The notes beneath the pieces were generated by a model. That model had not been told where the DNA came from. It saw only the letters and a list, made by a program, of their open reading frames with translations, and ran no database searches. The position numbers and the translations under genes are program-made. DNA of 9,540 nucleotides from Flavobacteriales bacterium (GTDB taxonomy: Bacteria; Bacteroidota; Bacteroidia; Flavobacteriales_D; Sanyastnellaceae): the NCBI GenBank assembly GCA_028823435.1, contig JAPKBK010000054.1:1-9540 (forward strand). Reading direction: 5' to 3'. This document shows positions 1-6,630 of this stretch, piece after piece. Positions within the stretch are counted from its first letter, which is position 1. The number at the start of each line of letters is the position of its first letter.

Positions 1-852
1 GTTGATATACCCGGTGTCGTGGCGCCGGGAGGGGGGCAGGCTTTCCCCATTTATCAATCATTTTTATATGAAGATTCGGGCTTGGTTAATGGGGTAGAGT
101 ATTGCTACAGCGTTATTTCTGAGGGAAATTATGATGCTTCAGGTATAGAAACACCTCTGCGCAATGCAGCCCAAATCGTGTGTGCCACCCCCTACGATTT
201 CACACCTCCCTGTCCGCCTGTTTTACAAGTAGATCCAGACTGCCCACAAGAGATTGACGTTGTCTCTTGGCATGTGACTGATGGATGTGCAGATGATGTG
301 ATGGGGTATATCTTGTACTGGGCTCCTTTCGAAGGCGATTCATTGAAGCCCTATGCGTTTTTTGACAATGATGGCGTATTCGCGTTGGACACGGCTTTTA
401 TATTTAATGAAGAAGGAGAGGAGGGAAGTATTGCTGGATGTTTCGCTGTGACAGCATTGGATAGTTTAAACATAGGTCCTGATGGTGAATATAGACGGAA
501 TGAGAGTGCGTTTTCTAACATTGAATGTGTAGACAATTGTCCATTTTATTTTCTACCGAATGTATTCTCTCCCAATCAGGACAACATGAACGATGTCTTT
601 CAGGCATTCCCTTGGAAGTTTGTTGATAGCGTAGATTTTGTGATCAACAACAGATGGGGTGTGCCCGTGTTTTATACACTTGACCCCGATGTCAATTGGG
701 ATGGCACGCATTTCGAGACGGGTGAACGTATGCCTGACGGCGTCTATTACTATACAGCTGTCGTATATACACGACGTCTGGAAGGTATCGTGCCTGAGAA
801 AATATCAGGTACTTTGCATTTGGTTGGTGGAAAAGGTATTGTAGTTGAATAA
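1..852 (+). CDS. Secreted protein with T9SS type-B (gliding motility-associated) C-terminal domain, 5' partial
   Basis: The frame is open to the left window edge, so 283 codons of a larger gene are visible. The GTG at 19 is not a credible start because no signal peptide follows it. The last ~100 residues (from about position 550) match the type-B sorting domain of the type IX secretion system: LPNVFSPNQDNMNDVF, then a NNRWG-VF block, WDG, PDGVYYY and a final GTLHLV strand. This domain targets the protein across the outer membrane to the surface or medium. The part before it resembles fibronectin type III-like modules (GLVNGVEYCYSV, then a second module from about position 200). It holds eight cysteines, while the sorting domain has none, which suggests disulfide-stabilised extracellular modules. 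The catalytic or binding role, if any, would lie upstream and cannot be judged. Family assignment of the C-terminus is firm; the specific function is unknown. Confidence 0.9.
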   Translation, partial: VDIPGVVAPGGGQAFPIYQSFLYEDSGLVNGVEYCYSVISEGNYDASGIETPLRNAAQIVCATPYDFTPPCPPVLQVDPDCPQEIDVVSWHVTDGCADDVMGYILYWAPFEGDSLKPYAFFDNDGVFALDTAFIFNEEGEEGSIAGCFAVTALDSLNIGPDGEYRRNESAFSNIECVDNCPFYFLPNVFSPNQDNMNDVFQAFPWKFVDSVDFVINNRWGVPVFYTLDPDVNWDGTHFETGERMPDGVYYYTAVVYTRRLEGIVPEKISGTLHLVGGKGIVVE

Positions 853-877
853 CACGAAACGAAAAAATTACTGAAGG

Positions 878-1489
878 ATGTTTACAGGAATTATTGAATC
901 TATAGGAGTCATCGAGGGTATTGAGAAAGAGGGTTCAAATGTCCACTTTACACTTCGTTGCCCCTTTTCTTCTGAACTTAAAATAGACCAAAGTTTGGCC
1001 CATGACGGAACCTGTCTTACTGTCATCAAGTGCGATGCCAAGCGTTATACTGTGACCGCGATAGAAGAAACACTTATTCGGACCCGACTCGGCAGCTGGA
1101 AGCTCGGAGATCAAGTCAATCTTGAGAGATGTGTTCGTCTCGGTGACCGCCTCGACGGTCACATGGTTCAAGGTCATGTTGATACGACAGGTATCCTTAT
1201 TAGTTCTGAGTCTCGTGAAGGTTCTTATGTCCTTAAATTCGAACACGCTTCGACGCTTGAAAACCCCGCTTGGATGACTGTTCCAAAAGGATCTGTGACC
1301 ATCAACGGCATCTCATTGACCGTTGTTGAAAGCACACTGAATTCATTTTCTATTGCGCTCATCCCTTATACATGGAAGGAAACGAACATGCATACATTGG
1401 TGCCTAGAGATACTGTAAATCTAGAGTTTGACATTTTTGGAAAATACATGTCAAAGATATTGTCGGCGAGATTACCTGCCGGGTCTTAA
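878..1489 (+). CDS. ribE: Riboflavin synthase alpha subunit
   Basis: This cytoplasmic enzyme converts two molecules of 6,7-dimethyl-8-ribityllumazine to riboflavin plus the pyrimidine substrate, the last step of riboflavin synthesis; the family acts as a homotrimer. The 203-residue length is normal. Both lumazine-binding barrels are present: barrel 1 about residues 1-96 with the invariant N-terminus MFTGIIE (Phe2) and DGTCLTV (43-49), and barrel 2 about 97-195 with DGHMVQGHVD (93-102), NGISLTV (143-149), LIPYTWKETN (161-170) and VNLEFD (180-185). Ser146 and Asp185 fall where E. coli RibE has active-site residues of the same number. The start is set by the conserved MFTGI. It lies 25 bp after the secreted-protein gene with no clear promoter between, so co-transcription is possible. 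No FMN riboswitch and no other rib genes are in the window. Its 3' end overlaps lptB on the other strand. Some databases call this gene ribC. Confidence 0.97.
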   Translation: MFTGIIESIGVIEGIEKEGSNVHFTLRCPFSSELKIDQSLAHDGTCLTVIKCDAKRYTVTAIEETLIRTRLGSWKLGDQVNLERCVRLGDRLDGHMVQGHVDTTGILISSESREGSYVLKFEHASTLENPAWMTVPKGSVTINGISLTVVESTLNSFSIALIPYTWKETNMHTLVPRDTVNLEFDIFGKYMSKILSARLPAGS

Positions 1490-2227
1490 TTCGAAATTTT
1501 CACCAAGGTAAAGGCGTCTCACCTGTGCGTCCGAAGCAAGTGACTCGGCGGTGCCTTCTTTTAAGATTTGGCCTTCAAAAAGCAAATATGCCCTGTCAGT
1601 GATATGTAGCGTTTCTTGCACATTGTGATCCGTAATTAAGATACCGATTCCTTTTTGACTCAACTGAATCACGATACGTTGAATATCTTCAACTGCGATG
1701 GGGTCGACACCTGCAAATGGCTCATCCAAAAGGATGAATGTAGGAGCGCAACACAATGCTCGGGCAATCTCAGTCCTGCGTCTCTCTCCACCGGACAAAA
1801 CGCTGCCCATACTTTTCCTCACCTTGTTCAGCCCAAACTCTTCGATCACCTCTTCTAATTTATCGGCTTGCGCTTCTTGAGAAAGGGCTTGCAATTCTAA
1901 AATAGCTTTTAAGTTATCCTCTACTGACAAAGCTCTGAATACCGACGCTTCTTGAGGGAGGTATCCAATCCCCTTTTTTGCTCTTTCGTGCATGGGGGTC
2001 TTTGTGATTTCTTCTTTTCCTAAGAAGACCCGACCTGCATCGGGCTGAACCAAACCGACAATTGTATAGAAGCTTGTGGTTTTCCCTGCACCATTTGGAC
2101 CCAGTAACCCTACCACCTCTCCAGGTTTAATGTAAAAACTGACGTCATTCACAACCTTTCGTCCTCCGTAGCTTTTGACGAGTCCTTCAGAATGTAAAGC
2201 GTCGTCTAGATCATTCGTTAATCCCAT
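1472..2227 (-). CDS. lptB: LPS export ABC transporter ATP-binding protein LptB
   Basis: This is the cytoplasmic ATPase of the LptB2FG transporter, which extracts lipopolysaccharide from the inner membrane and drives it along the Lpt bridge to the outer membrane. In 251 residues all ABC ATPase motifs are intact: Walker A GPNGAGKTT (43-51), Q-loop Gln92 in YLPQEASVF, signature LSGGE (144-148), Walker B FILLDEP (164-170) with Glu169, D-loop AGVDP (172-176) and switch His201 in ITDHNVQET. The LVKSYGGRKVV opening, GLLGPNGAGKTTSFY and YLPQEASVFR are typical of LptB rather than of amino-acid transporter ATPases of the LivF/LivG type. An ATG at 2225-2227 gives about ten residues more than the E. coli protein at the N-terminus. 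It is the last gene of the minus-strand cluster, 40 bp after the DUF5686 gene, and probably shares its transcript. LptF, LptG, LptC, LptA and LptD are not in the window. Confidence 0.95.
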   Translation of the reverse strand: MGLTNDLDDALHSEGLVKSYGGRKVVNDVSFYIKPGEVVGLLGPNGAGKTTSFYTIVGLVQPDAGRVFLGKEEITKTPMHERAKKGIGYLPQEASVFRALSVEDNLKAILELQALSQEAQADKLEEVIEEFGLNKVRKSMGSVLSGGERRRTEIARALCCAPTFILLDEPFAGVDPIAVEDIQRIVIQLSQKGIGILITDHNVQETLHITDRAYLLFEGQILKEGTAESLASDAQVRRLYLGENFELRPGR

Positions 2228-2267
2228 GGTGTAAAATTACAACGATTATTATTTTAGATAACGCGCA

Positions 2268-4712
2268 TTAAAGTTCAACCGAAAACCCCAATCGAATCCC
2301 CCAATTATCTCTCATTCCTTCTTCAGATCCCGTGAGTCGTCTGTGGTAATCGATTCGGAAGAACTGAAAAATATTTTCGATACCGATGACGCCTTCTGCA
2401 TATATCCCATTTAGACCCGTTGTGCCTTCAGGCAGAGAGACAAGTGCTTCGTGCTTTGTGTCCCAAGACCCCAAGACCCCCTTAATTCCGATGACTTCTC
2501 TTAATTTGGCCCTGCGGATAAGAGGGATGTGATTTAAAATAGCACCTTCTGCATGCCACTCGATACTAGCGCGAACCCATTTGTCAGTGACGTACTCGAA
2601 ATAGCGCAGCAAATTGAATGAAGGTTGTATTGAAAGTGCAGTCTCATTCGCAGGTTGAAGTTCCATAAGCGCAAATGGTGCGGTTCCTGAGTAGATGCCC
2701 GTATTTGTATTCCATCTCACCCTTCCCAGTGGGCCAAACCTGAGTTTCCCCTCAAGTTCCAATGTGTACCTTCCATATCTATACTGGCTTCCAGCAATAT
2801 TTTTCCAGGCCTGTGTCGTCGAAGCGGTGATGATCGGGAATCGTGATCCGAGAGAAACCCGATCGAATGCCCCACTGACAAATTTCTCAGAATGGGCATA
2901 TCTCACTTGAAAAGTGCTTTCTGCAGTAATTAACACTTTATTTCCCTCCGGATTTTCGGGCAAAGGAAATTCAAGTTCACCTCTCGCTGTAATATCTCGG
3001 TGTCGAAGTTCAACAAACGTTGACCAACCCGATCCAAACTCAGCGAGAAAGCTCGCCTCTGTTTTCACCACTTCCGTTAAATTTACTGCGCCACCTTCAA
3101 CTGAAAGTGCGGAGTTAAATACATTGCCTTGATTGAAAAAGCCTAACATGCCAAATTGTTCAAGATCCTTTGAATGTGATGCATACCATTCTATACGAGG
3201 TATTTTACTTTGCAGCCAAGTAAGCTCTCCCCCGTACTTAAAAATCTCATCTTTCGATCCATAAGCCAAGAACACTTTAGGTAGAAATGTTCTGCTGAAA
3301 TCATTGCTTGTTTCTACTCCCAATCTGAATCTGTTGCCTTCAATGGGATTGGTTGAGTATGCGTAATACCATGGGCCCAGTTCGATCTTCCCCAACTTAA
3401 CATTTCCAGTCCCCAGGCCATATAAAAACCCCTTAATCAATTTATACTGTGTCATAGATTGAACAGAATCGGCCATCCAGTAAATGGTGGCCTCTTTTTC
3501 CAACAATGGCTCAGGTCTCTTCAAAACCCATTCCTTTTCCAGCATGTCATTGCTCCCTTTCTCAAAACTTAAATCCCTTTTTGAAGACCAAACTGAGTCT
3601 GGCCACTCCTCTGAAAATTCGACATTTGTATTGACTCGCGTCCCCCTGACATACATTCCCATACTGGACCCGGTCATGGAGAGGTCAATAATATCTTCTT
3701 GCTTGATGATGATCCAATTTCCATCAATGAGCCTATACTCCTGACTCCATCTCATCGCCCGAACGAAATTTAGATTCGCACCCTCACTAATTTTGGCCTC
3801 TACTTTGCTCAATGCAAGAGATAGAGTATCAATCCACAATTCACCCTCAAAGGTTAATTCACCTCTTCTTCTGGGGACAAAAGCCATGTGAAATGCGGGT
3901 CTCCCATGCATTTCTAACGTGTCAAGAATGTAGTATCTGTAGTGGAGCGTCCCCCTGTCGTGTAAAGGGCTAGTGAAGGCTTTGTCAAGAAGTAGAAGCT
4001 GGTTCTCGTAGAGGTTGATATTTAGAAATTCAGCACTTACACTTGACGAACTCTCACCGTCGGAAAGCCAAGTTGCCCTTGCAGCTTCGACCCTTTGTTC
4101 TGCTCTCCGAGGCTTTTTTTGAGATCTTTTTGTCCCAATTGATTCTGACAAAAATGTTGGCAGAGCGGTGCGTACATCGCTGGAATCTAGATTGTCCCAG
4201 ACCCACCCAAAAGCGCCCCAGAACTTCCGCGCAGGCAACTTTTCAGGAATGTCATTGAGGTCAATTTGTAGTCTTTCATGGTAGTTATAACTTACTGCAG
4301 AAATGTTTGAGGGGTCGTTGCCGGGCTTTGCATCTGCGACTCTTTGCATAAGCGGCTTTGCGGGATTTTGTTTCTTTTTGTCGGGTCGTACCTCTGCGGC
4401 ATCTAGTGCGATGCTCCGGGGTTCAAGCGCGATATCAATCTTCTGTGTGACTTGTTTTTGAATAGGAATGCTCTGAGAGGCATACCCCATGAAAGAGACA
4501 ACGATTCGATTTACTTTGTTTTCACTTGCGAGCTCATAATGACCCTTTGGGTTCGTCATCGTGCCGATAGAGGTGCCTGCGAAGCTCACATTTACATATG
4601 GCAGAGCTTGTCCCGTTTCCCCATCAAAAACGCGACCTGATACCATGGTGGTTTGACTCCAAACACCGAATTGACATACAACAAGAGTGAGACTTAGAAA
4701 AAGATACTTCAA
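2268..4712 (-). CDS. CarboxypepD_reg-like / DUF5686 outer-membrane protein
   Basis: This 814-residue envelope protein is of unknown function. Residues 1-20 form a signal peptide (Lys2, hydrophobic core, cleavage near Ser19-Gln20). Residues about 23-98 are a CarboxypepD_reg-like beta-sandwich (VSGRVFDGETGQALPYVNV, TNPKGHYEL), as at the N-terminus of many Bacteroidota TonB-linked proteins. The rest matches my recollection of DUF5686: NPAKPLMQRV, SYNYHERLQIDL, LPTFLSESI, a NINLYENQLLLL block, then YYILDT and FVPRRRGELTFEGELWID. The C-terminal half alternates polar and aromatic/hydrophobic residues and ends GIRLGFSVEL, like the last strand of an outer-membrane beta-barrel. There is no TonB-receptor plug. 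The start is TTG (4710-4712), because the next Met (residue 23) would delete the signal peptide and no nearby upstream ATG exists. That TTG overlaps the tatC stop by 4 bp, which suggests translational coupling. Neighbours point to envelope biogenesis, but this is inference only. Confidence 0.88.
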   Translation of the reverse strand: MKYLFLSLTLVVCQFGVWSQTTMVSGRVFDGETGQALPYVNVSFAGTSIGTMTNPKGHYELASENKVNRIVVSFMGYASQSIPIQKQVTQKIDIALEPRSIALDAAEVRPDKKKQNPAKPLMQRVADAKPGNDPSNISAVSYNYHERLQIDLNDIPEKLPARKFWGAFGWVWDNLDSSDVRTALPTFLSESIGTKRSQKKPRRAEQRVEAARATWLSDGESSSSVSAEFLNINLYENQLLLLDKAFTSPLHDRGTLHYRYYILDTLEMHGRPAFHMAFVPRRRGELTFEGELWIDTLSLALSKVEAKISEGANLNFVRAMRWSQEYRLIDGNWIIIKQEDIIDLSMTGSSMGMYVRGTRVNTNVEFSEEWPDSVWSSKRDLSFEKGSNDMLEKEWVLKRPEPLLEKEATIYWMADSVQSMTQYKLIKGFLYGLGTGNVKLGKIELGPWYYAYSTNPIEGNRFRLGVETSNDFSRTFLPKVFLAYGSKDEIFKYGGELTWLQSKIPRIEWYASHSKDLEQFGMLGFFNQGNVFNSALSVEGGAVNLTEVVKTEASFLAEFGSGWSTFVELRHRDITARGELEFPLPENPEGNKVLITAESTFQVRYAHSEKFVSGAFDRVSLGSRFPIITASTTQAWKNIAGSQYRYGRYTLELEGKLRFGPLGRVRWNTNTGIYSGTAPFALMELQPANETALSIQPSFNLLRYFEYVTDKWVRASIEWHAEGAILNHIPLIRRAKLREVIGIKGVLGSWDTKHEALVSLPEGTTGLNGIYAEGVIGIENIFQFFRIDYHRRLTGSEEGMRDNWGIRLGFSVEL

Positions 4713-5560
4713 ATCTGATTGTGTTTCTTTTTTCTTCTTTTCTCTTCTCTTCGCGCGATAACGATGCCTAATTCATAGAGCGCAAGGACCGGCATAGAGA
4801 CCATGACTTGGCTCGTGACATCTGGCGGAGTGATAATGGCAGACAACACAAGGATCCCCACAAGTGCATGTCTTCGATACTTTTTAAGACCTTTCGGTGT
4901 CACAATACCTGCCCGAGCGAGAAAGAATATCAAGACTGGCAATTGGAAAATCAGACCTGAAGAGAACGAAATGGTCGCCACCGTCTTCACATAGGACATC
5001 ACGCCTATTCTATGGGCGACATCTGTTCCAGCAATTGAATCTCCGAGTTCATAATGCCCAAGGAATTGAAGTGAAAGCGGAACGATTCCCCAATACCCAA
5101 ATGCCACTCCCATGAAAAACAGCGTTGACGATGCTGCCGCAGCACCTCTTGCAGCCTTTTTTTCTGGCGCTTTAAGTGCGGGCTTTACAAAGGCCCACAA
5201 TTGTATCGTTAAAAATGGGAACGCAAGGATGGCTCCTCCGATGAGTGAGACGATCATGTGGGCAGTGAAGTTGCCCATCATGGTTGTATTTATGAGTTCG
5301 TAAGAGATGTCTTTTACGCATAGTTTGTCTCCTGCTCCGATGAGTTCAGAAAGTTTACACCAGGCCCTAAAGCTGAAGAAATCCTCATTTCTAGGCCCAA
5401 AAAGAACAGTATTGAATAACCAGTCTTTTTGAATGAATAGAAATGTAGCGCCTGCGACAATTGCCATTGCGGAATAGAATAATCTCTTTCTGACTTCTTC
5501 TAAATGATCGAGAAAGCCCATTTCTTTCTCGTTTGGTAGTTCTTGGTCGAGAGGGCTCAT
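4709..5560 (-). CDS. tatC: Sec-independent protein translocase TatC
   Basis: This inner-membrane core of the twin-arginine translocon binds Tat signal peptides and, with TatA, moves folded (often cofactor-bearing) proteins to the periplasm. In 283 residues the hallmarks are FLDHLEEVRKRL (16-27, signal-peptide binding), FPFLTIQLWAFVKPALKAPEKK (Glu133 at the place of E. coli Glu103) and ITPPDVTSQV (243-252, Asp247 at the place of E. coli Asp211). Six membrane segments can be placed at about 27-44, 98-122, 142-168, 195-217, 231-246 and 249-270. The first periplasmic loop (about 45-97) is longer than in E. coli and carries two cysteines (68 and 81). The C-terminal tail is strongly basic (ARREEKRRKKKH), as expected for the cytoplasmic side. 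Its ATG overlaps the kpsF stop (ATGA), and its own stop overlaps the next start (TTGA). No tatA or tatB is in the window. Confidence 0.96.
   Translation of the reverse strand: MSPLDQELPNEKEMGFLDHLEEVRKRLFYSAMAIVAGATFLFIQKDWLFNTVLFGPRNEDFFSFRAWCKLSELIGAGDKLCVKDISYELINTTMMGNFTAHMIVSLIGGAILAFPFLTIQLWAFVKPALKAPEKKAARGAAAASSTLFFMGVAFGYWGIVPLSLQFLGHYELGDSIAGTDVAHRIGVMSYVKTVATISFSSGLIFQLPVLIFFLARAGIVTPKGLKKYRRHALVGILVLSAIITPPDVTSQVMVSMPVLALYELGIVIARREEKRRKKKHNQI
4724..4752 (-). promoter_or_regulatory. Homopurine (A-rich) tract before the DUF5686 TTG start
   Basis: On the coding strand this is a 29-base run of only A and G. It encodes the Lys/Arg tail of TatC and ends about 11 bases before the TTG start of the DUF5686 gene. 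Bacteroidota genes rarely use a classical Shine-Dalgarno and favour A-rich upstream sequence, so the tract may help initiation at this weak start codon. The alternative is that it merely reflects Lys/Arg codons of TatC. Confidence 0.3.
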
Positions 5561-6564
5561 TTCGTTTTTAACTGTGTAATCCCTTCTCTTACGAGATCGT
5601 GTAAGTGAACCATTCCTGTGTACTCCCCATTTTCATGCGTGACGATGACCTGTGATATTCCTTTTTCCTCTATCATTTTTGCGGCATGTGCTGCAAGTTC
5701 AGTCCCCACAATCGCAAAGGGTTTCGGCGTCATGATCTCCTCAGCTTTTGAATTGATGGCATTGCCTTCGACGAGTGCTCTTCTTAAGTCACCATCGGTG
5801 ATGATTCCAACGATGTTTGATTCCGAATCCACAATCGCAGTCGCGCCATATCTGCCGGCCGTCATGGACAGAAGGACATCTTGTATCTGGGCATCAAATC
5901 TGACTGACGGTCTTCGTTCTGGATCAATAAGATCGTGAAGCCTGACTGTAAGACGTCTTCCGAGTGCACCTCCAGGATGAAATTTTGCAAAATCTTCAGC
6001 GCCAAACCCTTTGGCTTCCATAAGACACATCGCCAAAGCATCACCCAAAGCCATCTGAACAGCGGTGCTTGTAGTGGGAGCAAGGTCATATGGACAAGCT
6101 TCTGCATCTACCCCAGCAATCAATACGATGTCGGATTGTTGTGCAAGTGGAGAGTCAGCAACGCCTGTGACGCCCACAATTGTATGACCGTGTTGTTTTA
6201 ACAAGGGCGTCAAAGCAGTCATTTCTGCACTTCTGCCACTTTTAGAAAGACATATCACGACATCCCCCTGTTGAATAACACCTAAATCACCATGGACTGC
6301 ATCTCCAGCATGCACGAAAAGGGCGGGTGAACCCGTCGAATTAAGGGTAGCGACAATTTTTCTGCCCACATCCGCACTTTTGCCTACACCTGTTAAAACA
6401 ACTCTTCCAGAGGTCTTAAGAATGAGGTTGATTACTTCAACAAAAGGAGTGCCTAGCTGGTCTGCGAGGCGATTGATAGCATCAGCTTCTAGACGAAGCG
6501 TTTGTGTGCCTCGCTGTAGAATTGACGCCTCTGAAACGGATGTATTTAAATTTTTATCGGCCAT
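5557..6564 (-). CDS. kpsF: KpsF/GutQ-type D-arabinose-5-phosphate isomerase (SIS + 2 CBS)
   Basis: This enzyme interconverts D-ribulose 5-phosphate and D-arabinose 5-phosphate, the first committed step to Kdo for lipopolysaccharide or capsule; the gene is also called kdsD. From the ATG at 6562-6564 it has 335 residues, usual for the family. A sugar-isomerase (SIS) domain spans about 40-185, with GVGKSA (59-64), HAGDAVHGDLG (85-95), SKSGRSAEM (107-115) and CPYDLAPTTSTAVQMALGDA (157-176). Two CBS domains follow at about 210-265 and 278-330. Lys62, Glu114, Glu155 and His196 align, at a constant offset of three, with E. coli KdsD Lys59, Glu111, Glu152 and His193, which are implicated in catalysis. 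The frame is open upstream to a TTG at 6618, but the extra 18 residues are unlike the family, so MADKNLN is preferred. It heads the minus-strand cluster, divergent from recQ, and couples to tatC by a 4-bp overlap. Confidence 0.94.
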   Translation of the reverse strand: MADKNLNTSVSEASILQRGTQTLRLEADAINRLADQLGTPFVEVINLILKTSGRVVLTGVGKSADVGRKIVATLNSTGSPALFVHAGDAVHGDLGVIQQGDVVICLSKSGRSAEMTALTPLLKQHGHTIVGVTGVADSPLAQQSDIVLIAGVDAEACPYDLAPTTSTAVQMALGDALAMCLMEAKGFGAEDFAKFHPGGALGRRLTVRLHDLIDPERRPSVRFDAQIQDVLLSMTAGRYGATAIVDSESNIVGIITDGDLRRALVEGNAINSKAEEIMTPKPFAIVGTELAAHAAKMIEEKGISQVIVTHENGEYTGMVHLHDLVREGITQLKTK

Positions 6565-6578
6565 ATATAAATTTATGG
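6561..6578. promoter_or_regulatory. Imperfect palindrome covering the kpsF start
   Basis: CCATATATAAATTTATGG is an 18-bp imperfect inverted repeat (seven of nine pairs match) that includes the kpsF start codon (CAT, 6562-6564). It also contains a minus-strand TAAATTTA box that resembles a -7 element but sits only 3 bases before the ATG. It could be an operator or simply AT-rich sequence. A weaker -7-like match for kpsF, TATTTTGC (minus strand, 6581-6588), overlaps the recQ -33 element but has no TTG at the usual spacing. Confidence 0.2.
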
Positions 6579-6608
6579 TTGCAAAATAGGTTAATCTGCT
6601 TATCTTTA
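6579..6608 (+). promoter_or_regulatory. Candidate Bacteroidota-type promoter for recQ
   Basis: TTG (6579-6581) and TATCTTTA (6601-6608) are separated by 19 bp. This fits the TTG / TAnnTTTG (-33/-7) pattern known for the primary sigma factor of Bacteroidota, with seven of eight positions matched in the -7 box. It would start transcription about 15-20 bases before the recQ ATG at 6631. The region is AT-rich, so a chance match is possible. Confidence 0.45.
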
Positions 6609-6630
6609 TAATGAGCAAATTTAAACATCG

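Noticed and set aside
853..877. FMN riboswitch or separate promoter before ribE
   Set aside because: Only 25 bases separate the genes, far too short for an FMN riboswitch, and no TAnnTTTG-like box is present.
935..1246. 103-codon open frame antisense to ribE
   Set aside because: It lies wholly inside a well-conserved gene on the other strand and its translation shows no recognisable domain.
2232..2239. Minus-strand TAATTTTA as a -7 promoter box for lptB
   Set aside because: It lies only 4 bases before the lptB ATG and has no TTG at the usual upstream spacing. The 40-bp gap to the DUF5686 gene fits read-through from the cluster.
4674..4712. DUF5686 protein as a lipoprotein because of Cys13 in the signal peptide
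   Set aside because: The preceding residues (LVVC) lack the small residue needed at -1 of a lipobox, the cysteine is too near the start, and a normal cleavage site fits near residues 19-20.
5618..5938. 106-codon open frame antisense to kpsF
   Set aside because: It mirrors the CBS-domain region of kpsF, and its composition is that of a shadow frame without motifs.
6565..6618. Longer kpsF reading from a TTG at 6616-6618, adding 18 residues
   Set aside because: The extra residues do not resemble KpsF/KdsD N-termini, the codon is weaker than the ATG at 6562-6564, and the longer form would consume most of the divergent promoter region.
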